Positions 17,599 to 27,200 of a DNA stretch of 64,000 nt are shown here, in pieces (the stretch's first letter is position 1; every line of letters starts with the position of its first letter). Position numbers and translations under genes: made by a program. The stretch is from Cytophagaceae bacterium ABcell3 (GTDB lineage: Bacteria; Bacteroidota; Bacteroidia; Cytophagales; Cytophagaceae). The DNA is taken from positions 1,510,584 through 1,574,583 of the forward strand of contig CP133159.1 in NCBI GenBank assembly GCA_030913385.1, in the 5' to 3' direction. The notes beneath the pieces were generated by a model. That model was not told where the DNA came from, ran no database searches, and saw only the letters and a program-made list of their open reading frames with translations.

Positions 17599-18119
17599 TC
17601 ATAACTGAAGAGCGAGGCCTTCAGGTGTTTCTTGCACTGCACTTCTTACATTTACCATTACTCTTTTAATACTCCCTCTACCACCATCCTCGGTATTAAA
17701 AAAGGCTACGGATTCATTTAAAGAATTAGCATGATTAAGCAGGTGTTCAGCAGCGGAAGAAACCTCTTCCGAAGTAGCCGCATTTTCCTGAATGGTGTGA
17801 TTTAACATTTGAAGGGCGTTGTTAATTTGATCCACACCAGACTTTTGCTCGATGCTCGCTGTATTGATTTCATTAATCATATTAGAAGTCTTAATGATAT
17901 TCGGAACAGTCTCATCCAGCAACTTCCCGGAATGCTCCGAAATAGACAAGCCCTTTGCTGACAATTCATGAATCTCATCAGCAGCTAGCCTACTGCGTTC
18001 AGCAAGTTTACGCACTTCGGAAGCAACTACAGCAAAGCCTTTTCCCGCCTCCCCGGCTCTGGCTGCCTCCACAGCAGCATTGAGCGCCAAAATATTTGTT
18101 TGCCGGGAGATCTCCCCTA
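17599..18119 (-). pseudogene. Methyl-accepting chemotaxis protein, N-terminally truncated
   Basis: Only the C-terminal signalling part of a chemoreceptor-type protein remains. The hairpin tip appears as [42 protein letters not shown], followed by the descending helix and [14 protein letters not shown], then a normal C-terminus. The ligand-binding, membrane and HAMP parts are missing. Homology is readable up to about 18119, where it joins the REP-like repeat that also truncates the AI-2E fragment at 13857. The ATG at 18090 lies inside the conserved core, so it is not a real start. This is a remnant, not an intact gene. Confidence 0.88.
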
Positions 18120-18293
18120 CTGGTCTAAGATTAGCGATAGCGTATCTTAGACCTAAAATATTGCAAGCTTATAGCTTGCGTAACGTGAGTTGAGAAAAAA
18201 AAGAAAATGGGAAACCGGAAGGTTTTTAGGGGCTTTCCGTTTTTTTGTCTGAATCAGAATTTTCAGGATTATAGAATTAACAGGATTTTTTGC
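18118..18293. repeat. Second copy of the REP block found at 13862
   Basis: Starts with GGTCTAAGATTAGCGATAGC and its palindromic partner, then GCAAGCTTATAGCTTGC, and ends with GTCTGAATCAGAATT plus the TTCAGGATTATAGAATTAACAGG motif. It matches 13862-14036 with small indels and substitutions. The left edge is the point at which the chemoreceptor gene is cut. Confidence 0.85.
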
Positions 18294-18463
18294 CCCGCTA
18301 ACTCCAAATTTCACAAACCAACCTTCGCTACAACGAAGCCCCCTTTAACGCTCAATGTAGCTTGTAGCTACAGCATCATAGTATCAAACAAAGACGCAGT
18401 GCCAGAGGTAACCTGCGGCTGCCAAACAAAACTACCAGACATAGCACCTCCCACACTTAGTAT
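18294..18463. other. Unassigned stretch between REP block and duplication copy 2
   Basis: About 170 bases with one GTAGCTTGTAGCTAC-type hairpin (18357-18371). It is open in the frame that continues into the antiporter remnant, but the translated sequence is not recognisable. It may be the remains of another gene. Confidence 0.4.
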
Positions 18464-18716
18464 TTCACTTCGTATGGGAGAGGATATATTGATGAAGTTA
18501 GGAGGGCAAGAAAAATCTGCTAAAAAAGCTTCTCGAATTTTTTATGAAATGGATGAAAAGAGTTTAAGGGAAATGGCGAATATTTATAAGGAAAAGAAAA
18601 GTTATATTAGTACTACAAGGGAAAAGATCAAGGAAATTGAAGATGTGTTGAAGCAGGATAAAATACAAGCCATTGCAGGTGCTAGTAAAGAAGAGGATAA
18701 GATCTCTTTAAAATAA
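18464..18716 (+). pseudogene. C-terminal fragment of CPA2 antiporter gene
   Basis: Encodes the last about 83 residues of the antiporter tail (KKASRIFYEMDEKSLREM and onward), ending KISLK instead of KIL. It has no transport or RCK domain. An apparent frame from 18207 merges REP sequence with this fragment and has no plausible start, so I treat it as a pseudogene. Confidence 0.85.
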
Positions 18717-18754
18717 GCTAGAGTTAAACAAAATATCTTGGTAAGGAGTCTTTA

Positions 18755-18802
18755 ATGAATAGTAAATTTTTTGCTCTTCATGAAGACTCCTTTTTACGTT
18801 AA
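18755..18802 (+). promoter_or_regulatory. Possible leader ORF overlapping the AI-2E start
   Basis: An AAGGAG sequence (18743-18748) sits six bases before ATG 18755. This begins a 15-codon frame (MNSKFFALHEDSFLR, stop) that overlaps the permease ATG at 18780 in another frame. The permease ATG itself has no Shine-Dalgarno-like sequence. The same arrangement exists in the truncated copy at 13636. Translation or a coupling role is unproven. Confidence 0.35.
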
Positions 18803-19874
18803 ATGGGTAATGATACTCATAGGGCTAGTAGCCTTATTTTTTATACTTTTTATAGGTCGGACGGTTATAATTCCTGTTTTTATAGCCCTGCTTTTTGCTT
18901 TTCTTATGTTGCCATTTGCAGAGTGGATGGAACAAAAAGGGCTATCCAGGGGTGCCGCTTCTTTTCATGCTACGCTCTCCATGATTTTTATTATTCTTGG
19001 TTTTTTTCTTTTTCTGCTTTGGCAAATGGACAGGTTAACAGAGGAGGTAACGCAATTAGAGCAGGAGGTAGATAAATTTACCTTCCAGCTTCAACAAATG
19101 ATTCATGACAGGTTTGATATAACGCCAGAAGAGCAACGAGAATTTTTGGAAGAACATGGCACAGGAGATGAAGTTGGCGGTTTTATGCAAGGCGTGGCAA
19201 CTGCCGTTTCCGATTTAGTCGTTGCTTCCATTTTAATTCCTATGTCTATGTTTTTTATGCTGTTTTATAGGTCTTACTATATGGAATTCCTATACCGGGC
19301 AAATCCTAAAGAAAGGCATGAGGATATCCGCCGTATTATAAGAAATGAGAAGAAGATTGTCTTTCAGTACATTACTGGCATTTTTACGGTAGTGCTGATC
19401 TTGGCAGTGTCAAACGTTTCATTTCTTTCTGCCATAGGATTAGATCAAGCTTTGTTGTTTGGTGTAATTGCTGCTGTGTTAAATATTATACCTATTGTTG
19501 GGACTTTTATTGGCTCTATCCTTCCTGTCGTATACGCTTTGGTAATGGAAGACAGTTTGTGGTTTCCTGTGGGCATTGCATTATACTTCTGGGTGCTTCA
19601 AATTCTGGAAAGTAATATTATTACCCCAAACATAGTTGGGACTAAAGTTCGTGTAAACCCTTATGCCATTATATTGGCTATTTTCATAGGAGGAGAGGTT
19701 TGGGGGCCGGCTGGGATGGTATTGTTTATTCCTTTGCTTGCTATACTTAAAGTAGTCTGTAAAGTGGTAGAGCCACTAAAACCTTATGGTTTTTTATTGA
19801 CAGACCCAGGCAAAGACGAGGTAACTACTTTTCAAAAAGTGTATCATAAAATCAAGTCATGGTTTAGAAAATGA
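18780..19874 (+). CDS. AI-2E family transporter / permease (intact copy)
   Basis: A 364-residue polytopic membrane protein of the AI-2E (PerM/TqsA-like) family. It has two N-terminal helices (WVMILIGLVALFFILFIGRT and VIIPVFIALLFAFLMLPF), a soluble helical insertion (about 85-150), then five to six helices including the family segments FGVIAAVLNIIPIVGTFIGS and NIITPNIVGTKVRVNPYAIIL with GGEVWGPAGMVLFIPLLAI. Members export small molecules or ions; AI-2 transport itself is not shown here. The ATG at 18780 is chosen; a TTG lies three codons upstream. The first 66 codons are duplicated at 13661. Confidence 0.9.
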   Translation: MKTPFYVKWVMILIGLVALFFILFIGRTVIIPVFIALLFAFLMLPFAEWMEQKGLSRGAASFHATLSMIFIILGFFLFLLWQMDRLTEEVTQLEQEVDKFTFQLQQMIHDRFDITPEEQREFLEEHGTGDEVGGFMQGVATAVSDLVVASILIPMSMFFMLFYRSYYMEFLYRANPKERHEDIRRIIRNEKKIVFQYITGIFTVVLILAVSNVSFLSAIGLDQALLFGVIAAVLNIIPIVGTFIGSILPVVYALVMEDSLWFPVGIALYFWVLQILESNIITPNIVGTKVRVNPYAIILAIFIGGEVWGPAGMVLFIPLLAILKVVCKVVEPLKPYGFLLTDPGKDEVTTFQKVYHKIKSWFRK

Positions 19875-20010
19875 AATTTGTTTTTAATATGTTGATTCTC
19901 TGTTGATTGTTCTTTTGTTTAAGTGCTTTTGAGCAGAGGTTTTTAGCCTGAAATCGGAAAAAGTTATTAACAGAGGTTTGGTTAAGGCATTTATTAATCA
20001 AGGAATATAC

Positions 20011-20018
20011 TAATTTTG
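20011..20018 (+). promoter_or_regulatory. Bacteroidota-type -7 promoter element of gcvP
   Basis: TAATTTTG matches the TAnnTTTG -7 consensus of the Bacteroidota primary sigma factor and lies 43 bases upstream of the gcvP ATG. The upstream -33 region (around 19987-19993) is AT-rich but lacks a clean TTTG, so the call rests mainly on the -7 box. Confidence 0.5.
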
Positions 20019-20061
20019 CGTCTCAAATATAACTTCTTTTCCTTCTTTAGGTATTTTAATC

Positions 20062-22923
20062 ATGAGCAACCTATCTGCTGACATTTATTCTTTCTCCCAG
20101 AGGCATATTGGACCCAATGCCTCTCAGATACCTGATATGCTGTCCACTACGGGGGCTGCTTCTCTAGATGAGCTTATAGAGCAAGCTGTTCCTGCTGATA
20201 TAAGACTTAGTAAAAAATTGAACCTGCCTGTAGCTGAAGATGAGTATGGCTTTATTAACAGGTTTAAGAAACTAGCGGGAAAAAATAAGGTTTTCCGTTC
20301 TTATATTGGCTTGGGGTATTATAATACCATAACCCCTGCGGTCATTCAGCGAAATATTTTAGAAAATCCAGGATGGTATACCGCTTACACACCTTATCAG
20401 TCTGAGATAGCCCAAGGGAGGTTGGAAGCTTTGGTGAATTTCCAGACTATGGTCGCTGATCTAACAGGCATGGACATTGCCAATGCATCTTTGTTAGACG
20501 AGGCCACAGCCGCTGGAGAAGCTATGACCATGATGTATGCCTTACGTCCTAGGGCAAAAGCGGCAGCAACAAAATTTATCGTTTCGGATCTATGTTTCCC
20601 GCAGACCATTGAGGTGTTAAAAACGCGTTCAGCACCATTAGGGTTAGAGGTAGTCGTGTGTAAAATTGATGAAAGTGTCGATCTGAGTGAAGCTTTTGGT
20701 ATGCTTTTGCAGTATCCGGATAGAGATGGTGCCATTGTAGACTACTCCGAAATAATAGGCACTGCGCATCAATCAGATGTAATGGTTTGTATGGCTGCTG
20801 ATATTTTGAGCTTAGCTCTACTCAAATCTCCTGGTGAATTAGGTGCGGATGTGGCTATAGGGTCTACCCAGCGTTTTGGTGTCCCTATGGGTTTTGGAGG
20901 GCCTCATGCAGCTTACTTTGCCACGAAGGAAAATCATAAGCGATTTGTGCCCGGAAGGATTATCGGTGCATCTGTAGATGCGGCAGGTAAAACTGCTTAT
21001 CGTATGGCCTTGCAAACGAGGGAGCAGCATATTAAAAGAGAGCGTGCGACATCCAATATTTGTACTTCACAAGTGCTTTTGGCTGTAATGGCTGGAATGT
21101 ATGCCGTTTATCATGGCCCTAAAGGGATCAAAGGCATAGCTTCTCGAATAAGCAAGGCTACGGCTGGATTGGCGCTGGCACTTGAAGATCTTGGGTTCAA
21201 ACAGTTGAATCTAAACTTCTTTGATACTATTAAAATTGATGCTGGTGAAAAAGTTGAAGAGATCAAAGCAAAAGCAGTGGCAGCGGGCATTAATTTTAGA
21301 TATGAAGGTCAATATATTTTAATCTCTTTAGATGAAACTGTTTCAGCAGATGATCTTGAGCAGATTGTAGAAATTTTTACTGAGCGCTCTTTTACTGTAA
21401 AAGAACGAGAAGCCGCCATTCCTGAGGATCTAGTTCGGCAATCTACCTATTTACAGCACCCCGTTTTCAATAATGCCCATTCGGAGCATGAGATGCTGAG
21501 GTACTTGAAGAAGCTTGAAAACAAAGACCTTTCTTTGGTACACTCCATGATACCCCTTGGCTCTTGTACGATGAAGCTTAATGCTACAACCGAGATGTTG
21601 CCTGTGAGCTGGCCGGAAATGGCCAATATTCACCCTTTCGTCCCTGATGATCAGTGCCAAGGTTACATGGAGTTATTTGAGCATTTAGAAAACTGGCTGT
21701 CAGAAATAACTGGTTTTTCTGCCGTTTCGCTTCAGCCAAACTCTGGGGCGCAAGGTGAATATGCAGGACTAATGGTGATAAAAGCATACCATGATAGTAA
21801 AGGGGAAGAACATAGGAACATTGCATTAATACCTTCTTCTGCCCATGGTACTAATCCGGCAAGTGCGGTTTTGGCAGGTATGAAGGTAGTAACTGTTAAG
21901 TGTGATGAGAAAGGAAATATAGATGTTGAAGACCTTACCGCAAAAGTTGCTCAACATGGTGAAAAAATCAGTTGCCTGATGGTTACATATCCATCTACAC
22001 ACGGGGTTTTTGAAACTACTATACGGCAGATAATAAATATCGTACATGATGCGGGTGGGCAAGTGTATATGGACGGTGCCAATATGAATGCTCAGGTAGG
22101 GCTGACCAGTCCTGGGGAAATTGGCGCTGATGTTTGTCATCTGAACCTGCACAAGACTTTTTGTATCCCTCACGGAGGTGGAGGGCCAGGTATGGGACCT
22201 ATTGGTGTCGCCAAACATTTGGCACCTTATCTTCCAGGTCATACCTTAGTGCCAACAGGTGGTGAAAATGCCGTGCCTGCTGTTTCTGCCGCACCTTTTG
22301 GAAGTTCGCTTATACTGCCTATTTCGTATGCCTATATTTCCATGATGGGAGGCGAGGGGCTGAAAAATGCAACTGTAATGGCCATTCTTAATGCCAATTA
22401 TTTAATGTCTAGGTTGAAAGGGCATTATCCGCTGCTGTATACTGGAACCAATGGACGGTGCGCGCATGAGTTTATTCTCGACTGCCGTGAGTTTAAACAG
22501 TCTGCTGGCATAGAGGTAGAAGATATAGCCAAACGCTTAATAGATTATGGCTTTCATTCTCCAACAGTTTCTTTCCCTGTACCTGGAACTTTGATGATAG
22601 AGCCTACAGAAAGTGAATCTAAAGCAGAGCTGGACAGGTTCGCAGAGGCTATGATAGCTATACGTAGTGAAATCAAAGAAATTGAGCAAGGTGTTGCTGA
22701 TAAAGATGATAATGTACTTAAAAAAGCCCCTCATACAGCAGAGGATGTTACCTCTGATGAGTGGAACCGGCCTTACAGCCGATCAAAAGCTGCTTTCCCA
22801 TTACCTTGGGTAAAAGAAACTAAGTTCTGGCCATCAGCATCACGTATAGATAATGCTTATGGCGACAGGAATTTGTTCTGTGCTTGCGTGCCTATAGAAG
22901 CCTATAAGGAGGAAGTTAATTAG
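20062..22923 (+). CDS. gcvP: Glycine dehydrogenase (decarboxylating), P-protein
   Basis: The 953-residue single-chain P-protein of the glycine cleavage system decarboxylates glycine and transfers the aminomethyl group to the lipoyl H-protein. The N-terminus has FSQRHIGPN. The first PLP-enzyme-like half includes [14 protein letters not shown], and the catalytic half carries [24 protein letters not shown] and [20 protein letters not shown] with the PLP Lys at about residue 698. Length is typical of the fused form. No gcvT or gcvH is adjacent. The stop TAG falls within the 7-bp target duplication of an inserted element. A TAnnTTTG promoter lies upstream. Confidence 0.97.
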   Translation: MSNLSADIYSFSQRHIGPNASQIPDMLSTTGAASLDELIEQAVPADIRLSKKLNLPVAEDEYGFINRFKKLAGKNKVFRSYIGLGYYNTITPAVIQRNILENPGWYTAYTPYQSEIAQGRLEALVNFQTMVADLTGMDIANASLLDEATAAGEAMTMMYALRPRAKAAATKFIVSDLCFPQTIEVLKTRSAPLGLEVVVCKIDESVDLSEAFGMLLQYPDRDGAIVDYSEIIGTAHQSDVMVCMAADILSLALLKSPGELGADVAIGSTQRFGVPMGFGGPHAAYFATKENHKRFVPGRIIGASVDAAGKTAYRMALQTREQHIKRERATSNICTSQVLLAVMAGMYAVYHGPKGIKGIASRISKATAGLALALEDLGFKQLNLNFFDTIKIDAGEKVEEIKAKAVAAGINFRYEGQYILISLDETVSADDLEQIVEIFTERSFTVKEREAAIPEDLVRQSTYLQHPVFNNAHSEHEMLRYLKKLENKDLSLVHSMIPLGSCTMKLNATTEMLPVSWPEMANIHPFVPDDQCQGYMELFEHLENWLSEITGFSAVSLQPNSGAQGEYAGLMVIKAYHDSKGEEHRNIALIPSSAHGTNPASAVLAGMKVVTVKCDEKGNIDVEDLTAKVAQHGEKISCLMVTYPSTHGVFETTIRQIINIVHDAGGQVYMDGANMNAQVGLTSPGEIGADVCHLNLHKTFCIPHGGGGPGMGPIGVAKHLAPYLPGHTLVPTGGENAVPAVSAAPFGSSLILPISYAYISMMGGEGLKNATVMAILNANYLMSRLKGHYPLLYTGTNGRCAHEFILDCREFKQSAGIEVEDIAKRLIDYGFHSPTVSFPVPGTLMIEPTESESKAELDRFAEAMIAIRSEIKEIEQGVADKDDNVLKKAPHTAEDVTSDEWNRPYSRSKAAFPLPWVKETKFWPSASRIDNAYGDRNLFCACVPIEAYKEEVN

Positions 22924-23175
22924 GGCGCGCTGAAAAACGCCCAAAATATTGATCTGTTGATATTTGTATAAGAATTAGGAGGTGTGGTTGCAAGGTTTTT
23001 TCGGTTATTTCTTATTTTTCCGTGCACATTAAAGTGAGAAGCTTTTAACCCAATACTTTTTTGGGCTAGCCACAAGCGCACAATCTACTTTATGGCCTTG
23101 CATTCGAAGTATTCCAATACGTCTTCATGTAAGGCCATGCGTATCTTGCACACTTGTGACTTTTTCAGCAGGCCC
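22924..23175. mobile_element. MITE-like element with 7-bp target duplication at the gcvP stop codon
   Basis: About 252 bp with imperfect terminal inverted repeats (GGCGCGCTGAAAAA on the left; the right end reads GGGCCTGCTGAAAAA on the opposite strand). It is flanked on both sides by TAATTAG (22917-22923 and 23176-23182). It has no coding capacity, and internal inverted segments (TATGGCCTTGCAT / ATGTAAGGCCATG) are visible. The left duplication includes the gcvP stop codon TAG, and removing the element with one duplication leaves gcvP ending identically. Confidence 0.7.
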
Positions 23176-23212
23176 TAATTAGAATATTCATTTAGCGAAA
23201 CTGAACTTTGTA

Positions 23213-23255
23213 AAAGCCGGTGATCTACTTCTAACCGATTGCCGGCTTTGTTTTT
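23213..23255. terminator. Hairpin between gcvP and the MORN-like gene
   Basis: The arms AAAGCCGG (23213-23220) and CCGGCTTT (23242-23249) are exact complements with a 21-base loop, followed by a T-rich stretch. It lies between convergent genes and was probably the gcvP terminator before the element inserted upstream of it. Confidence 0.55.
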
Positions 23256-23263
23256 GCTTTGTT

Positions 23264-23875
23264 CTATTTGTCCGTGATTTTTGGGTAATATATATTTTGT
23301 TTTTCTTTCCCAGTCCTTGGGTCATAGATTGTCCATGTGCCTACCCGATTATTGTCAGCATAGCTTCCTTCCATGTATTTTTTCCCATTGTTTGAATAAT
23401 ATATCCATTTGCCTACTTTGGGAGAGGGATAGTTTTGTACATAACAACTTATGTCACCTACCCCAAAAGAACTCTCTATACAAACAGAGTCTTTAAAAGA
23501 GCCTCTGCCCCTAGTGAACTCATATTTTCCTTCAGCCCTTACATTGCCATTCCAATAATATTCTTTTGCTGTTCCAGTTAATTGGCCATCTATAAAGTTT
23601 TCGGAACTAGATAGTCTGCCGTTAGAATTGTATAAGCTCCTTATTCCATATAACTTGTTTTTGTATGTTGAATATGAGCAGATTAATGTTGAGTCCTTTT
23701 TGCTGAAAACCTCAACATATTTTATGTCCTCTTTTTCCCATTTTTTGTAAAAGGCATTTATATTAAACATAATTGTATCTCCGTAACTTTTCTGAACAGG
23801 AAGGTTTTGTGCAGAAGAATAAGCATGGAGCAATAGGGAAGCTTTACAAATAATAATAAGTGTTATTTTGCTCAT
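23264..23875 (-). CDS. Exported MORN-variant (YwqK-like) repeat protein
   Basis: A 203-residue protein with signal peptide MSKITLIIICKASLLLHAYSSAQ. It is followed by MORN-like repeats of the type YNSNGRLSSSENFIDGQLTGTAKEYY, WNGNVRAEGKYEF, VGKWIYYSNNGKKYMEGSYADN and VGTWTIYD. Such repeats are common in Bacteroidota and are often auto-annotated as YwqK-family antitoxin, a label I would not take literally. No toxin-like partner is adjacent. It is monocistronic, converging on gcvP. Confidence 0.75.
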   Translation of the reverse strand: MSKITLIIICKASLLLHAYSSAQNLPVQKSYGDTIMFNINAFYKKWEKEDIKYVEVFSKKDSTLICSYSTYKNKLYGIRSLYNSNGRLSSSENFIDGQLTGTAKEYYWNGNVRAEGKYEFTRGRGSFKDSVCIESSFGVGDISCYVQNYPSPKVGKWIYYSNNGKKYMEGSYADNNRVGTWTIYDPRTGKEKQNIYYPKITDK

Positions 23876-24270
23876 GTTCTCTTTTTTAGGTTTATCAAAT
23901 TCCCTGCTATCTGTAGCTTAGAGCTACGGAATCTCTCCAAATTATTAATGAATCACGCCGCTAGATAACACGCATTATCTGCCTAATTATGCAATCAGCG
24001 GCTATATTGATCTGATGGTTGGAAGTGGCTAAAGCCGAAACTGTGCAATCCTCATTCTATAATTATGTTATTTTACCGCTCATCTGCAAAAGATGGAGCT
24101 TTTGAAGTTTAGAAATGACTTTTACGTTCCTGTGCGCAAACTGCTATTTGGTAAAGTCAAAAGGTACGTTCCTCAAGTTTGTGAAGTAAAAACCATAATA
24201 TAGGCTTATCTTTATTTCTTCATCTATAGTCTTTTTGCAACTAATTTAATTTACACCAAAAAAAAGTCAT
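23876..24270. other. Intergenic region with small hairpins
   Basis: Between the divergent MORN-like gene and the 1257-residue protein gene. It contains a GTAGCTTAGAGCTAC REP-type hairpin (23915-23929) and a GCCGCT...AGCGGC palindrome (23957-24002) with a nested AGATAA/TTATCT. No gene is supported. Confidence 0.5.
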
Positions 24271-27200
24271 ATGAAATCGATTAGGAGTGTTATTGTGCCT
24301 CTTGCCTTTATTTGTATGTGTCTGCCCTTCGGGTATGCACAATCTTGTTTCGACCTGCATGAAGTAGGGGCGTCTTCCGGAAATTATACTTGTTTATCTG
24401 TTGATGAACAGAACAGGATATGGTTAGGGACTGATAAAAGTGGACTGTACTCATATGATGGTAATAACTGGAGCAGGTCTGCTTTTTTAGGAGAACATCA
24501 TATTATGCAGATCGTACCAGATAGCGAAGGAGGTGTATGGATAGCCCAGAGAGGCACTGACTTTAGTTCTAGCGGAGGAGGGGTAAGTTATATTTCACCT
24601 AATGGCAGTGATGAGAAAAAATATTTCTTTAGTTTCGCCAACAACGATAGGGAAGGTTATGGTTTGCCATCACCACGTATGCAATCTGTTGCCATTGATG
24701 GTATAGGGCGTGTATGGGCAGCGGGAACTTACTCCCACTTGTATGTTCAAGGTGTAGGTACTTATTTTAATCCTGGTGGAGTATCAATATTGGATCCAGG
24801 CGCTGATCGGTTTAGTGAAATCAGACCGACTACCCAGTACTCTAGTGTAGGTTTATTGGATGCAGAACGTGGTTTGAATGTAACACCGTTGATGGGGTCT
24901 GGATGTGTTAGGAATTGTGAAGTATTGGCACCTGGGCCTGGGAAAATGTATTTGGGGTGGAAAGGGATGAACGATTGTTTTTTACATTCTAGGATCAGGG
25001 CTTTTAATATTCCAGGAGGGGGCGCTGGATTAAAAATGGGTGCTGTCCACTCATTCAATGAAAACAATACGCCCTTTGACCTTTCGGTTGCAGTCTCTGC
25101 AGAAGCTATGACAGTAGACAGGAATGGCAATATATGGGTGGGGTTAAGGTTTGGCCATGGCTTTGGAGTCTATGAATATTTCCATGAACTTAATAAGCCT
25201 AATACTTGGCATTATGTGCTGGATGCTAGCGCTGATGCTTCTGTTAATTGGCATGCCATATCGGCTTCCGAAAACTCTGACTTAGTTGCAATCGGTACCA
25301 CTAAAGGCCTTTATGTTTATCAAGGACAAGGCGATTTAGGTGATCTGGACAATTATTACTATTTCAATACAGAGAATAGCAATATTCCTTCTGATAATGT
25401 AACCGGTGTTGCTTTTGATAAAGATGACAAGTTGTGGATAGCTACAGATGAAGGAGTTGCTTCAGTGAAATTTGGCGGCTTGGAAATGTACTCTTTAAAG
25501 ATAGACTATAGATTTTATAACCCACTACTTTATACTACCAGTGCTTTTAGTACAGACTCCCTCAGGTACCGTGTAGGCAAGTTTGGCAGGTTCGCTTGTG
25601 ATGTAGCAGATGATATGGCAGAAGTAGCAGCAGACGGGTCTAACCTTACTATGTTTGTGTGGAGAGGTGGTAATGCAGAAAACGTTTCTATGAGGATTAA
25701 AGAAAACGTGCTTGGGAATGATGATGAATATGGCTACTTCCGTAAAATTATGGAGAACGATGTTTCTGACAGTGCTAAGTTTAGGTATTACCATCCTAAG
25801 TTCTTGCCATCGATTTATACTTTGCCGAACACGGAAGGCAGAAGGTTTTTTACGGTAGAGCTGTATGACGAAACCTCCGACGAGGTTTTGTATTCCGAAA
25901 GGATTAGGGTGGTATTGCCACCAGTTTTAATGTTGCATGGAATTTTTAGTGAAAAGTCCCGCACAAGAAACATGGCAGATTTTCTTATAGAGACAGGGCA
26001 GTACAAAGATTTTATGGTACGCAGTGGTGGCTTTGATGAAATGTTCATAGGGTTTCCTTCATCAAGTATGGCTTATCAGTTGCGTGACGAGATAGATGAT
26101 ATGAAGAGGATCTGTGCAGAAAAGGGAGTTTCTTTTGGTAAAGTAGATGTTCTGGGTCATAGCACAGGTGGCCTAGGGGTGAGGTACTATATACAGAAAA
26201 TGTATAGAGAGGATATCAACAAGTTTATTGCCATCCATGTACCTAACTCCGGATCTCAATATATTGATTTGCTTTCAGATGAACGTATTATTGATGTGCC
26301 TATTTTTACGGGAGCTGGTGTTCGCACTGCGAATTCTCGGTTAGGTGAATTTATCATGTACCCTACCTTTAAGGATGAGGTCTTCCCTAAGCATGAGAAG
26401 TACAAAAAATTTGTTCCTTTTTCTGGAGGAACTGCACTTTCTTATTATCATGACAGAACTTTGCCAATCCCCCCTACAAATATAAACCTGCATTATGAGC
26501 AGGAACTTAAAACCACTTCTGGTTTTCTGCATGAGCTGAACAGCCCCGCCGGATTGCAGGCTGAGCGTGAGAAGGGTGTTCCCACACATGTTATAGCAGA
26601 CCCTTTTGTATATGGGATATCCGAAGCTGAAATGGATTTGATTATGCTTACCCCAGTGGGGGGAGCAGTACAGTCGGTTGCTGCCGTATTAAAAGCAGCA
26701 ACTGGTATTAAAGGTATTATACTAAGGACTACAGTTGCTAAAAAAGCAGGAGATGCTTCTGAATCTGTGGCTACCGATTTTATTTTGTGGGTGGCGGACA
26801 GGTTAGGTATTGAAAAAGGATTGGCAGATTATTTCTTGGAACGCCTGATTTTTAAAGATGCCAATGATGGTGTAGTGGCCGTAGAAAGCCAGATTGGTGG
26901 TATGGATACATTGGCTGTGTCATACGATACATCTTATTCTGTAGCACACGAAAGCTTTACCAGTATCAAGGAGGTGGAAGGTTCTTATGATCACCTAGAA
27001 ACACAACTGAATGTTTTTGGCCTCCTCGGTAAAAAGTCTGATGCTGAAATGTTTTCGACTTCAGGGTTTAACCCTCCGAGGTTAGAATATAGCTTTTGTG
27101 AAAGCTGTCCTTTTTTAAGTGGTTCGGCAAGAATGGCAAATAGTCATGATATTGAAGATCTTCCGACTGTTGTGTTTGAAGGGCCTTCCGAAGAAGTGGT

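Larger units (their letters stand above)
18464..18977. repeat. Segmental duplication, copy 2
   Basis: Second copy of 13346-13857. It contains an orphan C-terminal piece of the antiporter (LRMGEDILMKLGGQEKS..., stop at 18716) and the genuine start of the AI-2E permease. Compared with copy 1, most changes in the antiporter portion are at third codon positions; only E-to-K, D-to-A and the extreme C-terminus change the protein. Confidence 0.9.

Noticed and set aside
18207-18716. 169-codon plus-strand frame
   Set aside because: Fusion of REP sequence with the antiporter fragment and no credible start; listed as a pseudogene piece instead.
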